From: Kosakonia radicincitans DSM 16656
Lineage (GTDB): Bacteria > Pseudomonadota > Gammaproteobacteria > Enterobacterales > Enterobacteriaceae
DNA length: 64,000 nucleotides
Assembly: GCF_000280495.2 (NCBI RefSeq)
Contig: NZ_CP018016.1
Span: forward strand, 2,356,001-2,420,000
Direction: 5' to 3'
The position numbers and the translations under genes are program-made. Position 1 is the first letter of the stretch. Each line of letters starts with the position of its first letter. The notes under the pieces were generated by a model. It was given only the letters and a program-made list of their open reading frames with translations. It had not been told where the DNA came from and did not search any database. Shown in pieces: positions 37,809-46,757 of this stretch.

Positions 37809-38717
37809 ATGGATAGCATAAATAACCCGAAGCACACCACAAATCAGACTAATACCGAAAACTACCCGGTTCCGCCATTTCCACATCAAAAACAGCCGTT
37901 CCCTGGCCTGGCCGGGAAAATGGAGCCGCGTCCCGATCACGGTGAAAAAAGTTACCAGGGCAGCGGTCGGCTGAATGGCCGTAAGGCGCTGATCACCGGC
38001 GGGGATTCCGGTATTGGTCGCGCTGTTGCCATTGCCTTTGCCCGCGAAGGGGCCGATGTGGCTATCAACTATCTGCCAGCGGAAGAGGACGATGCGCGGG
38101 AAGTGATTGCCCTGATCAAAGAAGCCGGGCGCAAGGCGGTGGCGATCCCTGGCGATATCCGCGACGAAACGTTCTGCCAGCAATTAGTGGAGCAGGCCAG
38201 CGAAGCGTTAGGTGGGCTGGATCTGCTGGTGAATAACGCCGGGCGTCAGCAGTTCTGTGAATCGATAGAAGATCTCACCACTGAAGCGTTTGACGCCACG
38301 TTCAAAACCAACGTCTACGCCATGTTCTGGATAACGAAAGCCGCGCTGAAAAAGATGTCGCGCGGGGCGGCAATTATTAATACCACCTCCGTTCAGGCGT
38401 ACGAACCGAGCGAAATACTGCTTGATTACGCCCAGACCAAAGCGGCTATTGCGACGTTTACCAAATCCCTCGCCAAACAACTGGGGCCGAAAGGGATCCG
38501 CGTGAACGCCGTTGCGCCAGGCCCATACTGGACGGTACTGCAGTGTTGCGGCGGGCAGCCGCAGGAAAAAATCGAGCAATTTGGTGCCTCCGCGCCGCTC
38601 GGCCGTCCAGGCCAGCCAGCAGAGATTGCACCGCTGTATGTCACCCTGGCTTCGTCTGAAAACAGCTATGCGTCAGGACAGGTCTGGTGTTCTGACGGTG
38701 GTACTGGAACCGTGTAA
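37809..38717 (+). CDS. General-stress short-chain dehydrogenase (YghA-like)
   Basis: The 302-residue SDR has the long hydrophilic N-terminus of the YghA/general-stress-39 group ([20 protein letters not shown]), then [20 protein letters not shown] (cofactor loop), [22 protein letters not shown]-type catalytic Ser ([12 protein letters not shown]) and Tyr/Lys in [20 protein letters not shown]. Unusually, the region after the catalytic helix has [20 protein letters not shown]; the paired Cys is not usual. ATG 37809 has GAGAGG 7 bases upstream; a TTG five codons earlier is a poorer start. A CTACCCT -10-like box 40 bases upstream could be used by RpoS. It is the first gene of a four-gene plus-strand run. 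Confidence 0.88.
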   Translation: MDSINNPKHTTNQTNTENYPVPPFPHQKQPFPGLAGKMEPRPDHGEKSYQGSGRLNGRKALITGGDSGIGRAVAIAFAREGADVAINYLPAEEDDAREVIALIKEAGRKAVAIPGDIRDETFCQQLVEQASEALGGLDLLVNNAGRQQFCESIEDLTTEAFDATFKTNVYAMFWITKAALKKMSRGAAIINTTSVQAYEPSEILLDYAQTKAAIATFTKSLAKQLGPKGIRVNAVAPGPYWTVLQCCGGQPQEKIEQFGASAPLGRPGQPAEIAPLYVTLASSENSYASGQVWCSDGGTGTV

Positions 38718-38755
38718 CGCGCAGCTCTCTTTTATCAACGTCAGGAGAATCGCCT

Positions 38756-39949
38756 GTGAAAGCATTAACGTATCACGGACCTCATAGCGTCAAAGTCGAG
38801 AACGTCGACGATCCGGGGTTAGCCGCCCCGGACGACATCATTCTGCGCGTGACCGCGACGGCGATTTGTGGCTCCGATTTGCATCTGTACCGCGGCAAAA
38901 TTCCGGGTACGCATCATGGCGATATCTTCGGCCACGAATTTATGGGCGAGGTTGTCGAAGCCGGGCCGGAAGTGAAAAACGTCAGCAAGGGCGATCGGGT
39001 GGTGATCCCGTTTGTGATCGCCTGCGGCGACTGTTTTTTCTGTCGGTTGCAGCAATATTCGGCCTGTGAAAGCACCAACAGCGGGCAGGGCGCGGCGCTG
39101 AATCGCAAGAGTATCACGCCGCCCGCCGCGCTGTTTGGCTACAGCAGCCTGTACGGCGGTGTTCCGGGCGGGCAGGCGGAGTATGTCCGCGTGCCGAAAG
39201 CCAACACCGGGCCTTTTAAAGTCCCGGACATTCTGCCGGATGAGAAGGTGCTGTTCCTCTCCGATATTCTGCCGACGGCCTGGCAGGCGGTGATCAATGC
39301 GGAAGTGAAACCGGGCTCGCGGGTGGCCATTTACGGTGCCGGGCCGGTGGGGTTGCTGACGGCGGCCTGCGCGCGCTTTAAAGGCGCTGAGCAGATTTTT
39401 ATCGTCGATCACAACGATTACCGGCTGGAGTTTGCCCGGCAACGCTATGGCGCGATCCCGATTAATTTCGATAAAAACGACGATCCCGCAGCGTGGATTA
39501 TCGAAAATACACCGGGTAACCGGGGCGTTGATGCGGTGATAGATGCTGTGGGCTTTGAAGCGAAAGGCAGCATCACGGAAACCGTGCTGAGTACGCTCAA
39601 AATTGAGGGCAGCAGCGGGAAAGCGCTGCGGCAATGTATCGCCGCAGTGCGGCGTGGCGGCGTCGTCAGCGTGCCGGGCGTCTACGCCGGGTTTATCCAC
39701 GGCTTTATGTTCGGCGACGCTTTCGATAAAGGGCTGACCTTCAAAATGGGGCAGACACATGTTCATGCCTGGCTGCCGGAATTGCTGGCGCTTGTCGAAC
39801 AGGGACACCTGAAGCCGGAGGAGATTATTACCCACCACATGCCACTGGAAGAGGCGGCGCGCGGGTATGAAATCTTCGAAAAACGCCAGGAAGAGTGCCG
39901 CAAAGTGATCCTCGTGCCCGGCATGAATGCGGAAAAAGCCACCGTCTGA
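38756..39949 (+). CDS. Zinc-dependent alcohol dehydrogenase (formaldehyde dehydrogenase-like MDR)
   Basis: A 397-residue medium-chain dehydrogenase of the group that includes glutathione-independent formaldehyde dehydrogenases. The start is GTG with AGGAG 8 bases upstream. Catalytic zinc ligands are in [10 protein letters not shown] and FGHEFMGEV; the structural zinc loop [16 protein letters not shown] has all four Cys. The NAD site is [16 protein letters not shown], followed by an acidic residue (IVDHND), which fits NAD over NADP. An insertion [20 protein letters not shown] after the zinc loop is typical of this group. It lies 38 bases after the SDR gene, and both are probably co-transcribed under stress. 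The substrate is uncertain. Confidence 0.9.
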   Translation: MKALTYHGPHSVKVENVDDPGLAAPDDIILRVTATAICGSDLHLYRGKIPGTHHGDIFGHEFMGEVVEAGPEVKNVSKGDRVVIPFVIACGDCFFCRLQQYSACESTNSGQGAALNRKSITPPAALFGYSSLYGGVPGGQAEYVRVPKANTGPFKVPDILPDEKVLFLSDILPTAWQAVINAEVKPGSRVAIYGAGPVGLLTAACARFKGAEQIFIVDHNDYRLEFARQRYGAIPINFDKNDDPAAWIIENTPGNRGVDAVIDAVGFEAKGSITETVLSTLKIEGSSGKALRQCIAAVRRGGVVSVPGVYAGFIHGFMFGDAFDKGLTFKMGQTHVHAWLPELLALVEQGHLKPEEIITHHMPLEEAARGYEIFEKRQEECRKVILVPGMNAEKATV

Positions 39950-39997
39950 TCCAGGCGCAGGCGCTGCGGCGTCTGTGCCTTTACTCTGGAGAGCGAT

Positions 39998-40495
39998 TTG
40001 ATGACCACACCTTCGTTATCTATTGCCAATGAACTGGGGCGGTTGTTAACGGAAAAGAAGCTGCAACTGGCGACGGCGGAGTCCTGCACCGGCGGGATGA
40101 TCGCCTCGTCGTTGTGCGCAGCGGAGAATACCCCGTCGTTCTATGGCAGCGGGTTTGTGACCTTTACCGACGAAGCCAAGATGATCATGCTTGGCGTCAG
40201 TCGCGAAACCCTTACCGCGCACACGGCGGTAAGCGAACAGGCCGTTATCGAGATGGCGGCGGGCGCAGTGCGCCAGTCGCAGGCGCATATCGGCATTGCG
40301 GTCAGCGGCTACGCCGGGCCGGACGGTGGCGAAGATGGCACGCCAGCGGGCACGATCTGGTTTGCCTGGCAGCTAGCCGACAACAGCGTGCATACCCGGG
40401 TGAAACAGTTTACCGGCGACAGCGAAGCGAATATCAAAGAGGCCACTAATTATGCCCTCGGTCGATTAATTCGCTTATTAGCTGAATCGGACTAA
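39998..40495 (+). CDS. CinA-like nicotinamide-nucleotide amidohydrolase (PncC family)
   Basis: The 165 residues form a stand-alone CinA C-terminal domain, which deamidates nicotinamide mononucleotide to nicotinate mononucleotide in NAD salvage. Signatures are LATAESCTGGMIASSLC (catalytic Ser region), GSGFVTFTDEAKMIMLGV, HTAVSEQAVIEMAAGAV and AVSGYAGPDGGEDGTPAGTI. The usual family phrase is AVTGIAGPxGG; here the Thr is Ser and Ile is Tyr. The protein is a YdeJ-type paralogue rather than PncC itself. It starts 48 bases after the alcohol dehydrogenase, with GGAG 10 bases upstream of ATG. Confidence 0.87.
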   Translation: MMTTPSLSIANELGRLLTEKKLQLATAESCTGGMIASSLCAAENTPSFYGSGFVTFTDEAKMIMLGVSRETLTAHTAVSEQAVIEMAAGAVRQSQAHIGIAVSGYAGPDGGEDGTPAGTIWFAWQLADNSVHTRVKQFTGDSEANIKEATNYALGRLIRLLAESD

Positions 40496-40580
40496 ATGCT
40501 GAAGAGCGCATACTGAAATAAAACAAGCGCAGCGGGAAATATAATCTGCCTGCTGCCGCCTGGCTGTTTTTTCCCGTACC

Positions 40581-40590
40581 TGGCTATAGT
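40581..40590 (+). promoter_or_regulatory. Possible RpoS-type promoter of the 25-codon ORF
   Basis: TGGCTATAGT offers a CTATAGT -10 box with no good -35 hexamer 17 bases upstream, a pattern used by sigma S. It lies 33 bases before the 25-codon ORF. Confidence 0.4.
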
Positions 40591-40622
40591 GAAAAATCTG
40601 CGTAAATAATGAGGAGGTAACA

Positions 40623-40700
40623 ATGTTACAGGTTGAAAAAGACGATCCCCATGAAGCACCGGAATCCGGCGATAAAAAACCCGTTCCGCCAAAAAAATAA
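40623..40700 (+). CDS. Small 25-aa hydrophilic protein (new small ORF)
   Basis: Twenty-five codons (protein MLQVEKDDPHEAPESGDKKP then VPPKK) run from ATG 40623 to TAA. GAGGAGG lies 5-6 bases upstream of the start, one of the strongest ribosome sites in the window. A strong intrinsic terminator begins 10 bases after the stop, and a possible promoter is upstream, so it looks like a self-contained unit. The peptide has no hydrophobic segment; the first half is acidic and the end basic and proline-rich (KKPVPPKK). I do not recognise it. It resembles in style the small stress-induced proteins of enterics, and it follows a stress-gene run. Confidence 0.72.
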   Translation: MLQVEKDDPHEAPESGDKKPVPPKK

Positions 40701-40710
40701 TCGTGAACAG

Positions 40711-40732
40711 GGCCACACGCGTGGCCTTTTTT
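40711..40732 (+). terminator. Intrinsic terminator after the 25-codon ORF
   Basis: Stem GGCCAC / GTGGCC with loop ACGC, followed by TTTTTT. It closes the plus-strand stress run and isolates the formate dehydrogenase operon downstream. Confidence 0.88.
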
Positions 40733-40737
40733 AACGG

Positions 40738-40925
40738 CATAAGAAAATACCTAAATATCTCTGGATAAGGCGATGACCGCCTGACATTTTGGCCGCCATG
40801 TTGTAGCGGCTATTTTTAAACATCATCGATACGTCATGTAAAAAAACTCGCTGCGTACACACGCGGAAGGTGAACATTTCCCCGCAGACGGGAACGGGCG
40901 TAGAGGATGGGTCTGAGGAAGCAAA
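40738..40925 (+). promoter_or_regulatory. Leader region of the formate dehydrogenase operon
   Basis: No gene is seen. A hairpin GCCGC / GCGGC (40792-40810) followed by TATTTTTA resembles a weak terminator. No FNR box or sigma-54 element could be recognised. The promoter of the operon should be here but I cannot place it. Confidence 0.35.
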
Positions 40926-43898
40926 ATGAGCCTGCAAAAATGTACCGTAATTTACGACGGCCAGGCCCTTGTTGGCCCGGCGGACATCCCCCTGATCGAT
41001 TTTCTCGATGCCTGCAACAGGACCTTACCCCATGTCTGCTACCACCCGGCGCTGGAGCCGCTGCAAACCTGCGATGTGTGCTGGGTGGAACAGGCGGGGA
41101 AACTGGTGCGCGGCTGTACGCTACGCAGCCACGAAGGCCTGGTGATCAACAGCGCCAACCCGCACGCCAGCGCTGCCCGCGAAGAGGGAATGGATCGCCT
41201 GCTGGCGAAACATGAGCTCTACTGCACGGTCTGCGAACACAACACCGGCGACTGTACGTTGCACAACACCATGGTGGACATGCATCTGCCGATCCAGCGC
41301 TATGCGTGGCAGCGTAAACCCTACGTGAAGGACGAATCCAACCCGTTTTACACCTACGATCCCGATCAGTGCATCCTGTGCGGGCGCTGCGTGGAAGCCT
41401 GCCAGAATGTGGAAGTGAACGAAACGCTGAGCATTGATTACACGCAGGAGCATCCGCGCGTTTTGTGGGATGGCGGCACGCGGATTGCGGGTTCCAGTTG
41501 CGTCAGTTGCGGCCATTGCGTCACGGTTTGCCCCTGTAACGCGCTGCTGGAAAAAACCATGCAGCCTGATGCCGGGCCGTTTACCTCGATGCGCCAGTCG
41601 CTGAAACGCCCGTTAATTAATGTGGTGAAGGCGCTGGAAAATACCATCGGCGCGGAGATCGTTTCCGGGGTGTCTGTGATCGATACCCAACTGCGCCAGC
41701 AGGAGATTAAACGCACCAAAACGGTCTGCACCTACTGCGGCGTGGGATGCAGCTTTGAGATGTGGACGCGCGATCGCCATCTGCTGAAAGTCCAGCCCGT
41801 CACCGACGCGCCCGTCAACGGCATCTCCACCTGCGTGAAGGGGAAATTCGCCTGGGATTTTATTAACAGCCCGGAGCGGCTGACCACGCCGCTGATCCGC
41901 GAAAACGACCACTTCCGGCCTGCTTCCTGGGAGGAGGCGCTGGATCTGGTCGCCAGACGGCTGCTGGCGATCCGCGATGAAACCGGGCCGGACAGTATCG
42001 GTTTTATTGGCTCCAGCAAAGGCAGTAATGAAGAAGCCTACCTGACGCAAAAAATCGCCCGGCTGATTATCGGCACCAATAGCGTCGATAACTCCTCGCG
42101 CTACTGCCAGAACCCGGCCACCGAAGGGCTGTTTCGTACCGTGGGTTATGGCGGCGATGCGGGCACCATTGCGGATCTGGCGCAGGCGGAGCTGGTGGTG
42201 ATTGTCGGCAGCAATACGGCAGAAAACCATCCGGTGATTGCTTCACGGCTGAAGGCCGCGAAAAAACAGCGCGGCCAACAGTGGCTGGTGGTCGATCCGC
42301 GCCGCCATGAAATGGCCGAACGCGCCGATCAGCATCTGCGTATTCACCCCGGTACCGATCTGGTCTGGGCCTCGGCAATGTCCCGCTATATGTTTGACCA
42401 TGGCTACGCCGACGAGGCGTTTCTCTCGCAGCGCGTTAACAATGTCGAGGCGTACCGCCGCTCGCTTGAGCCCTTCACCCTCGATTATGCCGCGCAAATT
42501 ACCGGCATTCAGGAAGCGGATCTGCGCGCAGCGGCGGAGCGGATTGGCCGCGCGGGCAGCGTCTGCATCATGTGGGCGATGGGCATCACCCAGCACAGCC
42601 ACGGCGCAGATACCAGCACCGCGCTCTCCAACCTGCTGCTGGTGACCGGCAACTACGGGCGGCCGGGCACCGGCGGTTATCCGATGCGCGGGCATAACAA
42701 TGTGCAGGGAGCCAGCGATTTTGGCTGTCTGAAAAATTTCTATCCGGGATATGAATCGGTCAGCGATCCGCAAGTGCGCGAAAAGTGGGCACGCGCCTGG
42801 GGCGTAGACCCGCAGCGGCTTTCGCTGGAGGTGGGCGAAGACAATTTCATGATGGTCAAACTCGCCAGAAGCGACCAGCTTCGCGCGATGTATGTGATTG
42901 GCGAGGAGACGGCCTTTTCCGATGCCGATACCACCAATGTGCACCAGGGATTTAGCGAGCTGGATTTTCTGGTGGTGCAGGATCTGTTTCTCAGCCGCAC
43001 CGCGCAGTTCGCTGACGTGGTGCTGCCAGGCTGTCCCAGCGTGGAGAAAGAGGGTTCGTTTGTTAACACTGAACGGCGCATTCAGCGTTTCTACCCGGTG
43101 ATGCCACCGCTCGGCGACAGCCGCCCGGACTGGCTGATCCTGACTCAGCTTGCCGCGCGGATGGGCTTCGACTGGGGCTATACCCATCCAGGGCAAATTA
43201 TGGCCGAGGTGGCAAGCATCGCCGGGAGTTTTGCGGGTGTCAGCTATGAGCGGCTGGAGGGCTGGAAATCGCAACTCTGGCCGGTGAAGGCGGATGGCAG
43301 CAGCACGCCGCTGCTTTATACCAACACATTCAAAAGCGCGGATGGCCGCGCCACGCTCTATCCGGTGAGCTGGCAGCCCCCGGCGGAAGAGGCGGATGCC
43401 GACTACGATCTGCTGCTGAATAATGGCCGCATGCTGGAGCACTTTCAGTCCACCAACCAGAGCGGCAGAGGCGGGCGCACCACCAGCCTTTCCCCCGAAT
43501 GGTATGTTGAAATCAGCCCCGAACTGGCGGCTGGCCGCAGCCTGAACACCGGCGACTGGGTCAGGCTGAGTTCCCGCCGTGGCGCGCTGGAGGTTCCGGT
43601 GGTGGTCACCGAACGGGTGCAGGGCAAGGTGCTGTTTATCTCGATTCACCAGGGTAAAGAGGGCATCAATCAGTTGACTGGTGAACATCACGATCCGGCG
43701 GTGAATACGCCAGCCTATAAAGAGATCGCTATCCGCCTCGACGCGCTCGACAGAACGCCCCATCCCAATCCTTTACCGGAACATAACTTCCGCCACGGTA
43801 AGCGTACCCCCATCACCGGGGTGCCGGTGGAAGCGAAATGGCGTCGCGACGATTACCGCGAGCCGCCGGAACATGAACCTCATCCGGAGAAATTTTAA
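40926..43898 (+). CDS. Formate dehydrogenase, molybdopterin catalytic subunit with N-terminal iron-sulfur domains (FdhF/YjgC type)
   Basis: This 990-residue cytoplasmic enzyme oxidises formate to CO2. Four electron-relay regions come first: a [2Fe-2S] ferredoxin domain (Cys38, 49, 52, 64), a NuoG-like His/Cys cluster (His96, Cys100, 103, 110) and two 4Fe-4S motifs (Cys149-152-155-159 and Cys192-195-198-202). Then the catalytic domain has its own cluster (VCTYCGVGC, then TCVKGKF). The active-site residue is Cys394 in SSRYCQNPATEG, not selenocysteine. The combination with the DUF1641 gene matches Bacillus YrhE-YrhD and YjgC-YjgD. It has no Tat signal or membrane part. GAGGAAG precedes ATG 40926. 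The stop overlaps the next start by one base. Confidence 0.93.
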   Translation: MSLQKCTVIYDGQALVGPADIPLIDFLDACNRTLPHVCYHPALEPLQTCDVCWVEQAGKLVRGCTLRSHEGLVINSANPHASAAREEGMDRLLAKHELYCTVCEHNTGDCTLHNTMVDMHLPIQRYAWQRKPYVKDESNPFYTYDPDQCILCGRCVEACQNVEVNETLSIDYTQEHPRVLWDGGTRIAGSSCVSCGHCVTVCPCNALLEKTMQPDAGPFTSMRQSLKRPLINVVKALENTIGAEIVSGVSVIDTQLRQQEIKRTKTVCTYCGVGCSFEMWTRDRHLLKVQPVTDAPVNGISTCVKGKFAWDFINSPERLTTPLIRENDHFRPASWEEALDLVARRLLAIRDETGPDSIGFIGSSKGSNEEAYLTQKIARLIIGTNSVDNSSRYCQNPATEGLFRTVGYGGDAGTIADLAQAELVVIVGSNTAENHPVIASRLKAAKKQRGQQWLVVDPRRHEMAERADQHLRIHPGTDLVWASAMSRYMFDHGYADEAFLSQRVNNVEAYRRSLEPFTLDYAAQITGIQEADLRAAAERIGRAGSVCIMWAMGITQHSHGADTSTALSNLLLVTGNYGRPGTGGYPMRGHNNVQGASDFGCLKNFYPGYESVSDPQVREKWARAWGVDPQRLSLEVGEDNFMMVKLARSDQLRAMYVIGEETAFSDADTTNVHQGFSELDFLVVQDLFLSRTAQFADVVLPGCPSVEKEGSFVNTERRIQRFYPVMPPLGDSRPDWLILTQLAARMGFDWGYTHPGQIMAEVASIAGSFAGVSYERLEGWKSQLWPVKADGSSTPLLYTNTFKSADGRATLYPVSWQPPAEEADADYDLLLNNGRMLEHFQSTNQSGRGGRTTSLSPEWYVEISPELAAGRSLNTGDWVRLSSRRGALEVPVVVTERVQGKVLFISIHQGKEGINQLTGEHHDPAVNTPAYKEIAIRLDALDRTPHPNPLPEHNFRHGKRTPITGVPVEAKWRRDDYREPPEHEPHPEKF

Positions 43899-44377
43899 TG
43901 GCGAAATCGATTGAGTATCAGCCGGAACCGGCAAAAATCGGGCCGGACGCCCACGAAGAACTGGATCGCCTGCTGGAAACCCTGCACCAGCACGGCGTGC
44001 TGCGGTTACTGAACGATCTGGTCGCGGCGAACAACGAAGTCGCGCAGATCCTCGTCAACGGCTTGCAGCGCCAGGGTACGCTGAATGCCATCCAGAATAT
44101 CTCGCTGATGCTGATGGCGCTCTCTTCACTGCCGCCGGATCGCGTCTATAAACTGGCCTTTGGCCTGCGTGATTTGGCAGAGGTGATAAGCCAGCCAAAA
44201 GCGGATGATGAGGAAAAAGCGCCCGGCGTACACGGGGCGTGGAAGATGTTGCAGGATGACGATCTGTGGCGTGCGTTACGGCCGCTGCTCCATGGGCTGG
44301 CGGCGTTTTCCCGGCGGATGGAGGAGTCGGTAGACAAGCCGATATCCGCCTTTACCGGTAAGCCCAGCGATGCCTGA
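43898..44377 (+). CDS. DUF1641 formate-dehydrogenase partner (YrhD/YjgD-like)
   Basis: The 159-residue soluble helical protein has the DUF1641 pattern: LDRLLETLHQHGVLRLLNDLVAAN, NEVAQILVNGLQR, NAIQNISLMLMALSSLPP and a Pro/Asp-rich link to the GVHGAWKMLQDDDLWRALRP segment. In Bacillus the same family is encoded directly after the FdhF-like subunit, so it is probably a partner in assembly or electron transfer; the activity is not known. Here its start overlaps the fdhF stop (TAATG), and its end overlaps the start of a bd-oxidase subunit by 8 bases, so the pair is tied to a terminal oxidase. Confidence 0.88.
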   Translation: MAKSIEYQPEPAKIGPDAHEELDRLLETLHQHGVLRLLNDLVAANNEVAQILVNGLQRQGTLNAIQNISLMLMALSSLPPDRVYKLAFGLRDLAEVISQPKADDEEKAPGVHGAWKMLQDDDLWRALRPLLHGLAAFSRRMEESVDKPISAFTGKPSDA

Positions 44378-45761
44378 CATCAGCCCGGAAACGGCCCTGC
44401 TGCTGGCGCGTACGCAATTTGCTTTTACCATCGGCTTTCATATCGTGCTGGCGGCGTTCACCATTGGCCTCGCGCAGTTTCTGATGCTACTGGAAGGGAT
44501 GTGGCTTTGGCGCAGGCAGCAGGTCTGGCTCAGCCTGTGGCGCTACTGGAGCAAAATCTTCGCCCTTAATGTTGCCGTCGGCGTGGTGACCGGCGTGGTG
44601 ATGGAGTTTGCTTTTGGTACCAACTGGAGCGGGCTGGCGAGCCGGACAGGCGCGGTGCTCGGACCGATGCTCTATATGGAAGTGCTGGTGGCGTTCTTTC
44701 TTGAAGCCGGTTTTATGGGCGTGATGCTGTTCGGCATGGGCAAGGTGCGGCCGTGGGTCCATTTTATGGCGACCTGCATTGTGGCGCTGGGATCGTTTTT
44801 CAGTGCTTTCTGGATCCTCGCGGCGAATTCGTGGATGCAAACGCCGGACGGTTTTGCCATCGGCGCGGATGGACGCTTTCGTCCCGTGGACTGGTGGGCA
44901 GTCATTTTTAACCCGTCGTTTCCGTGGCGGATGGCGCACATGGTGGCGGCCGCGCTGCTCGGCACCGCCTGCCTGGTGGCGGCCAGCGGCGCATGGCATT
45001 TACTGCGCGATGCGCGTCATCCGGCGGCGCGCAAAATGTTCTCTCTCGGCATGTGGATGCTGGTGGTAATGGCACCGCTGCAAATCGTGCTCGGCGATCT
45101 GCATGGCGAAAACACCCGCGATCACCAGCCGGTAAAACTGGCGGCGATGGAAGGGAGCTGGAACCCGCCGCCGCCGGGCGAAGGCGAGCCGATGCGGCTG
45201 TTTGCGCTGCCGGATATGGCCGAACAGCGTAACCGTTATGAAGTCGCCATCCCCAATATCGGTTCGCTCTATCTGCGCCATAACCTGAGCGGTACCATTC
45301 ATAGCCTCAATCAATACCCCGCCGACGAGCGACCATGGGTACCGCTGGTGTTCTGGTCTTTTCGCCTGATGGTCGGCCTTGGTCTGTTGATGGCCACGGC
45401 GGGTATTGCCGGGCTGGTGGTGCGCCTGCGCGGCCGTCTGTGGCGCGCGCGCTGGCTGCATAAACTGATGGTGCTGATGGCACCCGCCGGGTTTATCGCC
45501 ATGCTGGCGGGCTGGGTGGTGACGGAAGCCGGACGCCAGCCGTGGACGGTATATGGCCTGCTGCGCACCGACGAAAGCGCATCGCCGATAGCCCCGGGTT
45601 TACTGCTGGGTTCTCTGGCGACGACCGTCACCGTTTATCTGCTGCTGTTCAGCCTCGGGCTGTGGTTTCTGCTGCGTTTGCTCGCGCACCCGCCGCAGCC
45701 GGACGAAGAGAGCGCAATGCCAGAAGTGGCGCAACGCACGGGAAGAGGAACCGATGAATGA
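44370..45761 (+). CDS. Cytochrome bd oxidase subunit I, CIO type (copy 1)
   Basis: The 463-residue heme-binding quinol oxidase subunit has about nine membrane helices. Ligands are seen as His24 (TIGFHIVLAAF, equivalent to E. coli His19), the His in WRMAHMVAAALLG (His186 equivalent) and the Met in FWSFRLMVGLG (Met393 equivalent). The Q-loop is short (VKLAAMEGSWNPPPPGEG), with the Lys and Glu that contact quinol kept; this marks the cyanide-insensitive (CIO) subfamily. The sequence GWVVTEAGRQPWTVYGLLRT is intact. It differs clearly from copy 2 at 47896-49296. ATG 44370 lies within the end of the DUF1641 gene. Confidence 0.92.
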   Translation: MPDISPETALLLARTQFAFTIGFHIVLAAFTIGLAQFLMLLEGMWLWRRQQVWLSLWRYWSKIFALNVAVGVVTGVVMEFAFGTNWSGLASRTGAVLGPMLYMEVLVAFFLEAGFMGVMLFGMGKVRPWVHFMATCIVALGSFFSAFWILAANSWMQTPDGFAIGADGRFRPVDWWAVIFNPSFPWRMAHMVAAALLGTACLVAASGAWHLLRDARHPAARKMFSLGMWMLVVMAPLQIVLGDLHGENTRDHQPVKLAAMEGSWNPPPPGEGEPMRLFALPDMAEQRNRYEVAIPNIGSLYLRHNLSGTIHSLNQYPADERPWVPLVFWSFRLMVGLGLLMATAGIAGLVVRLRGRLWRARWLHKLMVLMAPAGFIAMLAGWVVTEAGRQPWTVYGLLRTDESASPIAPGLLLGSLATTVTVYLLLFSLGLWFLLRLLAHPPQPDEESAMPEVAQRTGRGTDE

Positions 45762-46741
45762 GTGACGTGTTGGGTTTACCCTGGCTGCAAACGCTGTCGG
45801 CGGCGGCGCTGGTGCTGAGCGTGTGGATCTACGTGCTGCTTGATGGCACCGATCTCGGCACCGGTATGCTGTGTGGATTGCAGCGCGATGCCGCTTCCCG
45901 TAAGACGATTAATCTCTCATTGCTGCCGGTGTGGGACGGTAACGAAACCTGGCTGGTGCTGGCGGCAGGCGGGCTGCTCGGGCTGTTCCCGCTGGCGTAC
46001 GCCATTATTCTCAGCGCGCTGTATGTCCCGGTTTTTGCCATGCTGCTGGCGCTGGTCGTGCGTGGGATGGCGATCGAGTATCGTCACCACGTCCCGCGCC
46101 TGTTCGATGCGATGCTGGTGGGCGGCTCATTACTGGCGAGCCTCGCGCAAGGCACCATTGTTGGCTGTCTGATCGAGGGTATTCCGAATGACGGCCAGCA
46201 GTTTAACGGCACCGGCGGCGAGTGGTTCAGCCCGTTTCCTCTGTATTGTGCGCTGGCACTGGTGGTCGGTTACTGCCTGATGGGGGCCGGCTGGTTGAAC
46301 TGGCGCTGCACTGGAGCATTGCAACAGTGGGGCAGGCGCGCGATCCTGCCGCTTGGCGTGCTCGCCGCGTTACTGGTGGCGGGATTACTCTTCTGGACGG
46401 GGCACTTACAGGAAACCTGGCGTCGCCATCTGCTGAACCCGTGGCTGTGGCTGCCGATGCTCAGCGTGGCGGTAATCGCCGCCGCCGGGTTAGGGTTCAG
46501 CCTTGCGCGGCGCTACGCGTTTATGCCGCTGGCGGCGATCCTCGTGCTGGTGAGCTGTGCGTTGGGCGCGCTGGTGTTTACCCTGTTTCCGTTTATCGTT
46601 CCGGTTAATGTGATGATTCACCAGGCGGCCGCGCCGCCAGAAACGCAAAAATTTCTGTTGATCAGTTTTGCGTTACTGGCGCCCATTACGCTGCTTTATA
46701 ACAGCTGGGGATTTCGCGTTTTCAGCGGCAAGATTGAGTAA
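45758..46741 (+). CDS. Cytochrome bd oxidase subunit II, CIO type (copy 1)
   Basis: The 327-residue membrane partner of subunit I has about eight helices. Family signatures are LLDGTDLGTGML near the N-terminus (the DGFDLG-type motif), LLPVWDGNETWLVLAAGGL, and the C-terminal AAAPPETQKFLLISFALLAPITLLYNSWGFRVFSGKIE pattern in shorter pieces. Its start overlaps the subunit I stop by four bases (ATGA). No small DUF2474/CydX-like subunit follows on this strand; 16 bases on lies the end of the opposing operon. Copy 1 may therefore borrow the DUF2474 subunit of copy 2 or do without. Confidence 0.92.
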   Translation: MSDVLGLPWLQTLSAAALVLSVWIYVLLDGTDLGTGMLCGLQRDAASRKTINLSLLPVWDGNETWLVLAAGGLLGLFPLAYAIILSALYVPVFAMLLALVVRGMAIEYRHHVPRLFDAMLVGGSLLASLAQGTIVGCLIEGIPNDGQQFNGTGGEWFSPFPLYCALALVVGYCLMGAGWLNWRCTGALQQWGRRAILPLGVLAALLVAGLLFWTGHLQETWRRHLLNPWLWLPMLSVAVIAAAGLGFSLARRYAFMPLAAILVLVSCALGALVFTLFPFIVPVNVMIHQAAAPPETQKFLLISFALLAPITLLYNSWGFRVFSGKIE

Positions 46742-46757
46742 ACCTTCCCGCGTTGCC

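Noticed and set aside
38819..39838. A 339-codon minus-strand frame
   Set aside because: It is antisense to the zinc alcohol dehydrogenase, whose zinc and NAD motifs fix the coding strand.
42090..42120. Selenocysteine (UGA) codon in the formate dehydrogenase
   Set aside because: The active-site codon is TGC (Cys394); the frame has no internal TGA.
42243..43763. A 506-codon open frame on the minus strand across the formate dehydrogenase gene
   Set aside because: It is antisense to a gene with clear motifs; long shadow frames are common with GC-rich codon use, and there is no ribosome site or family likeness.
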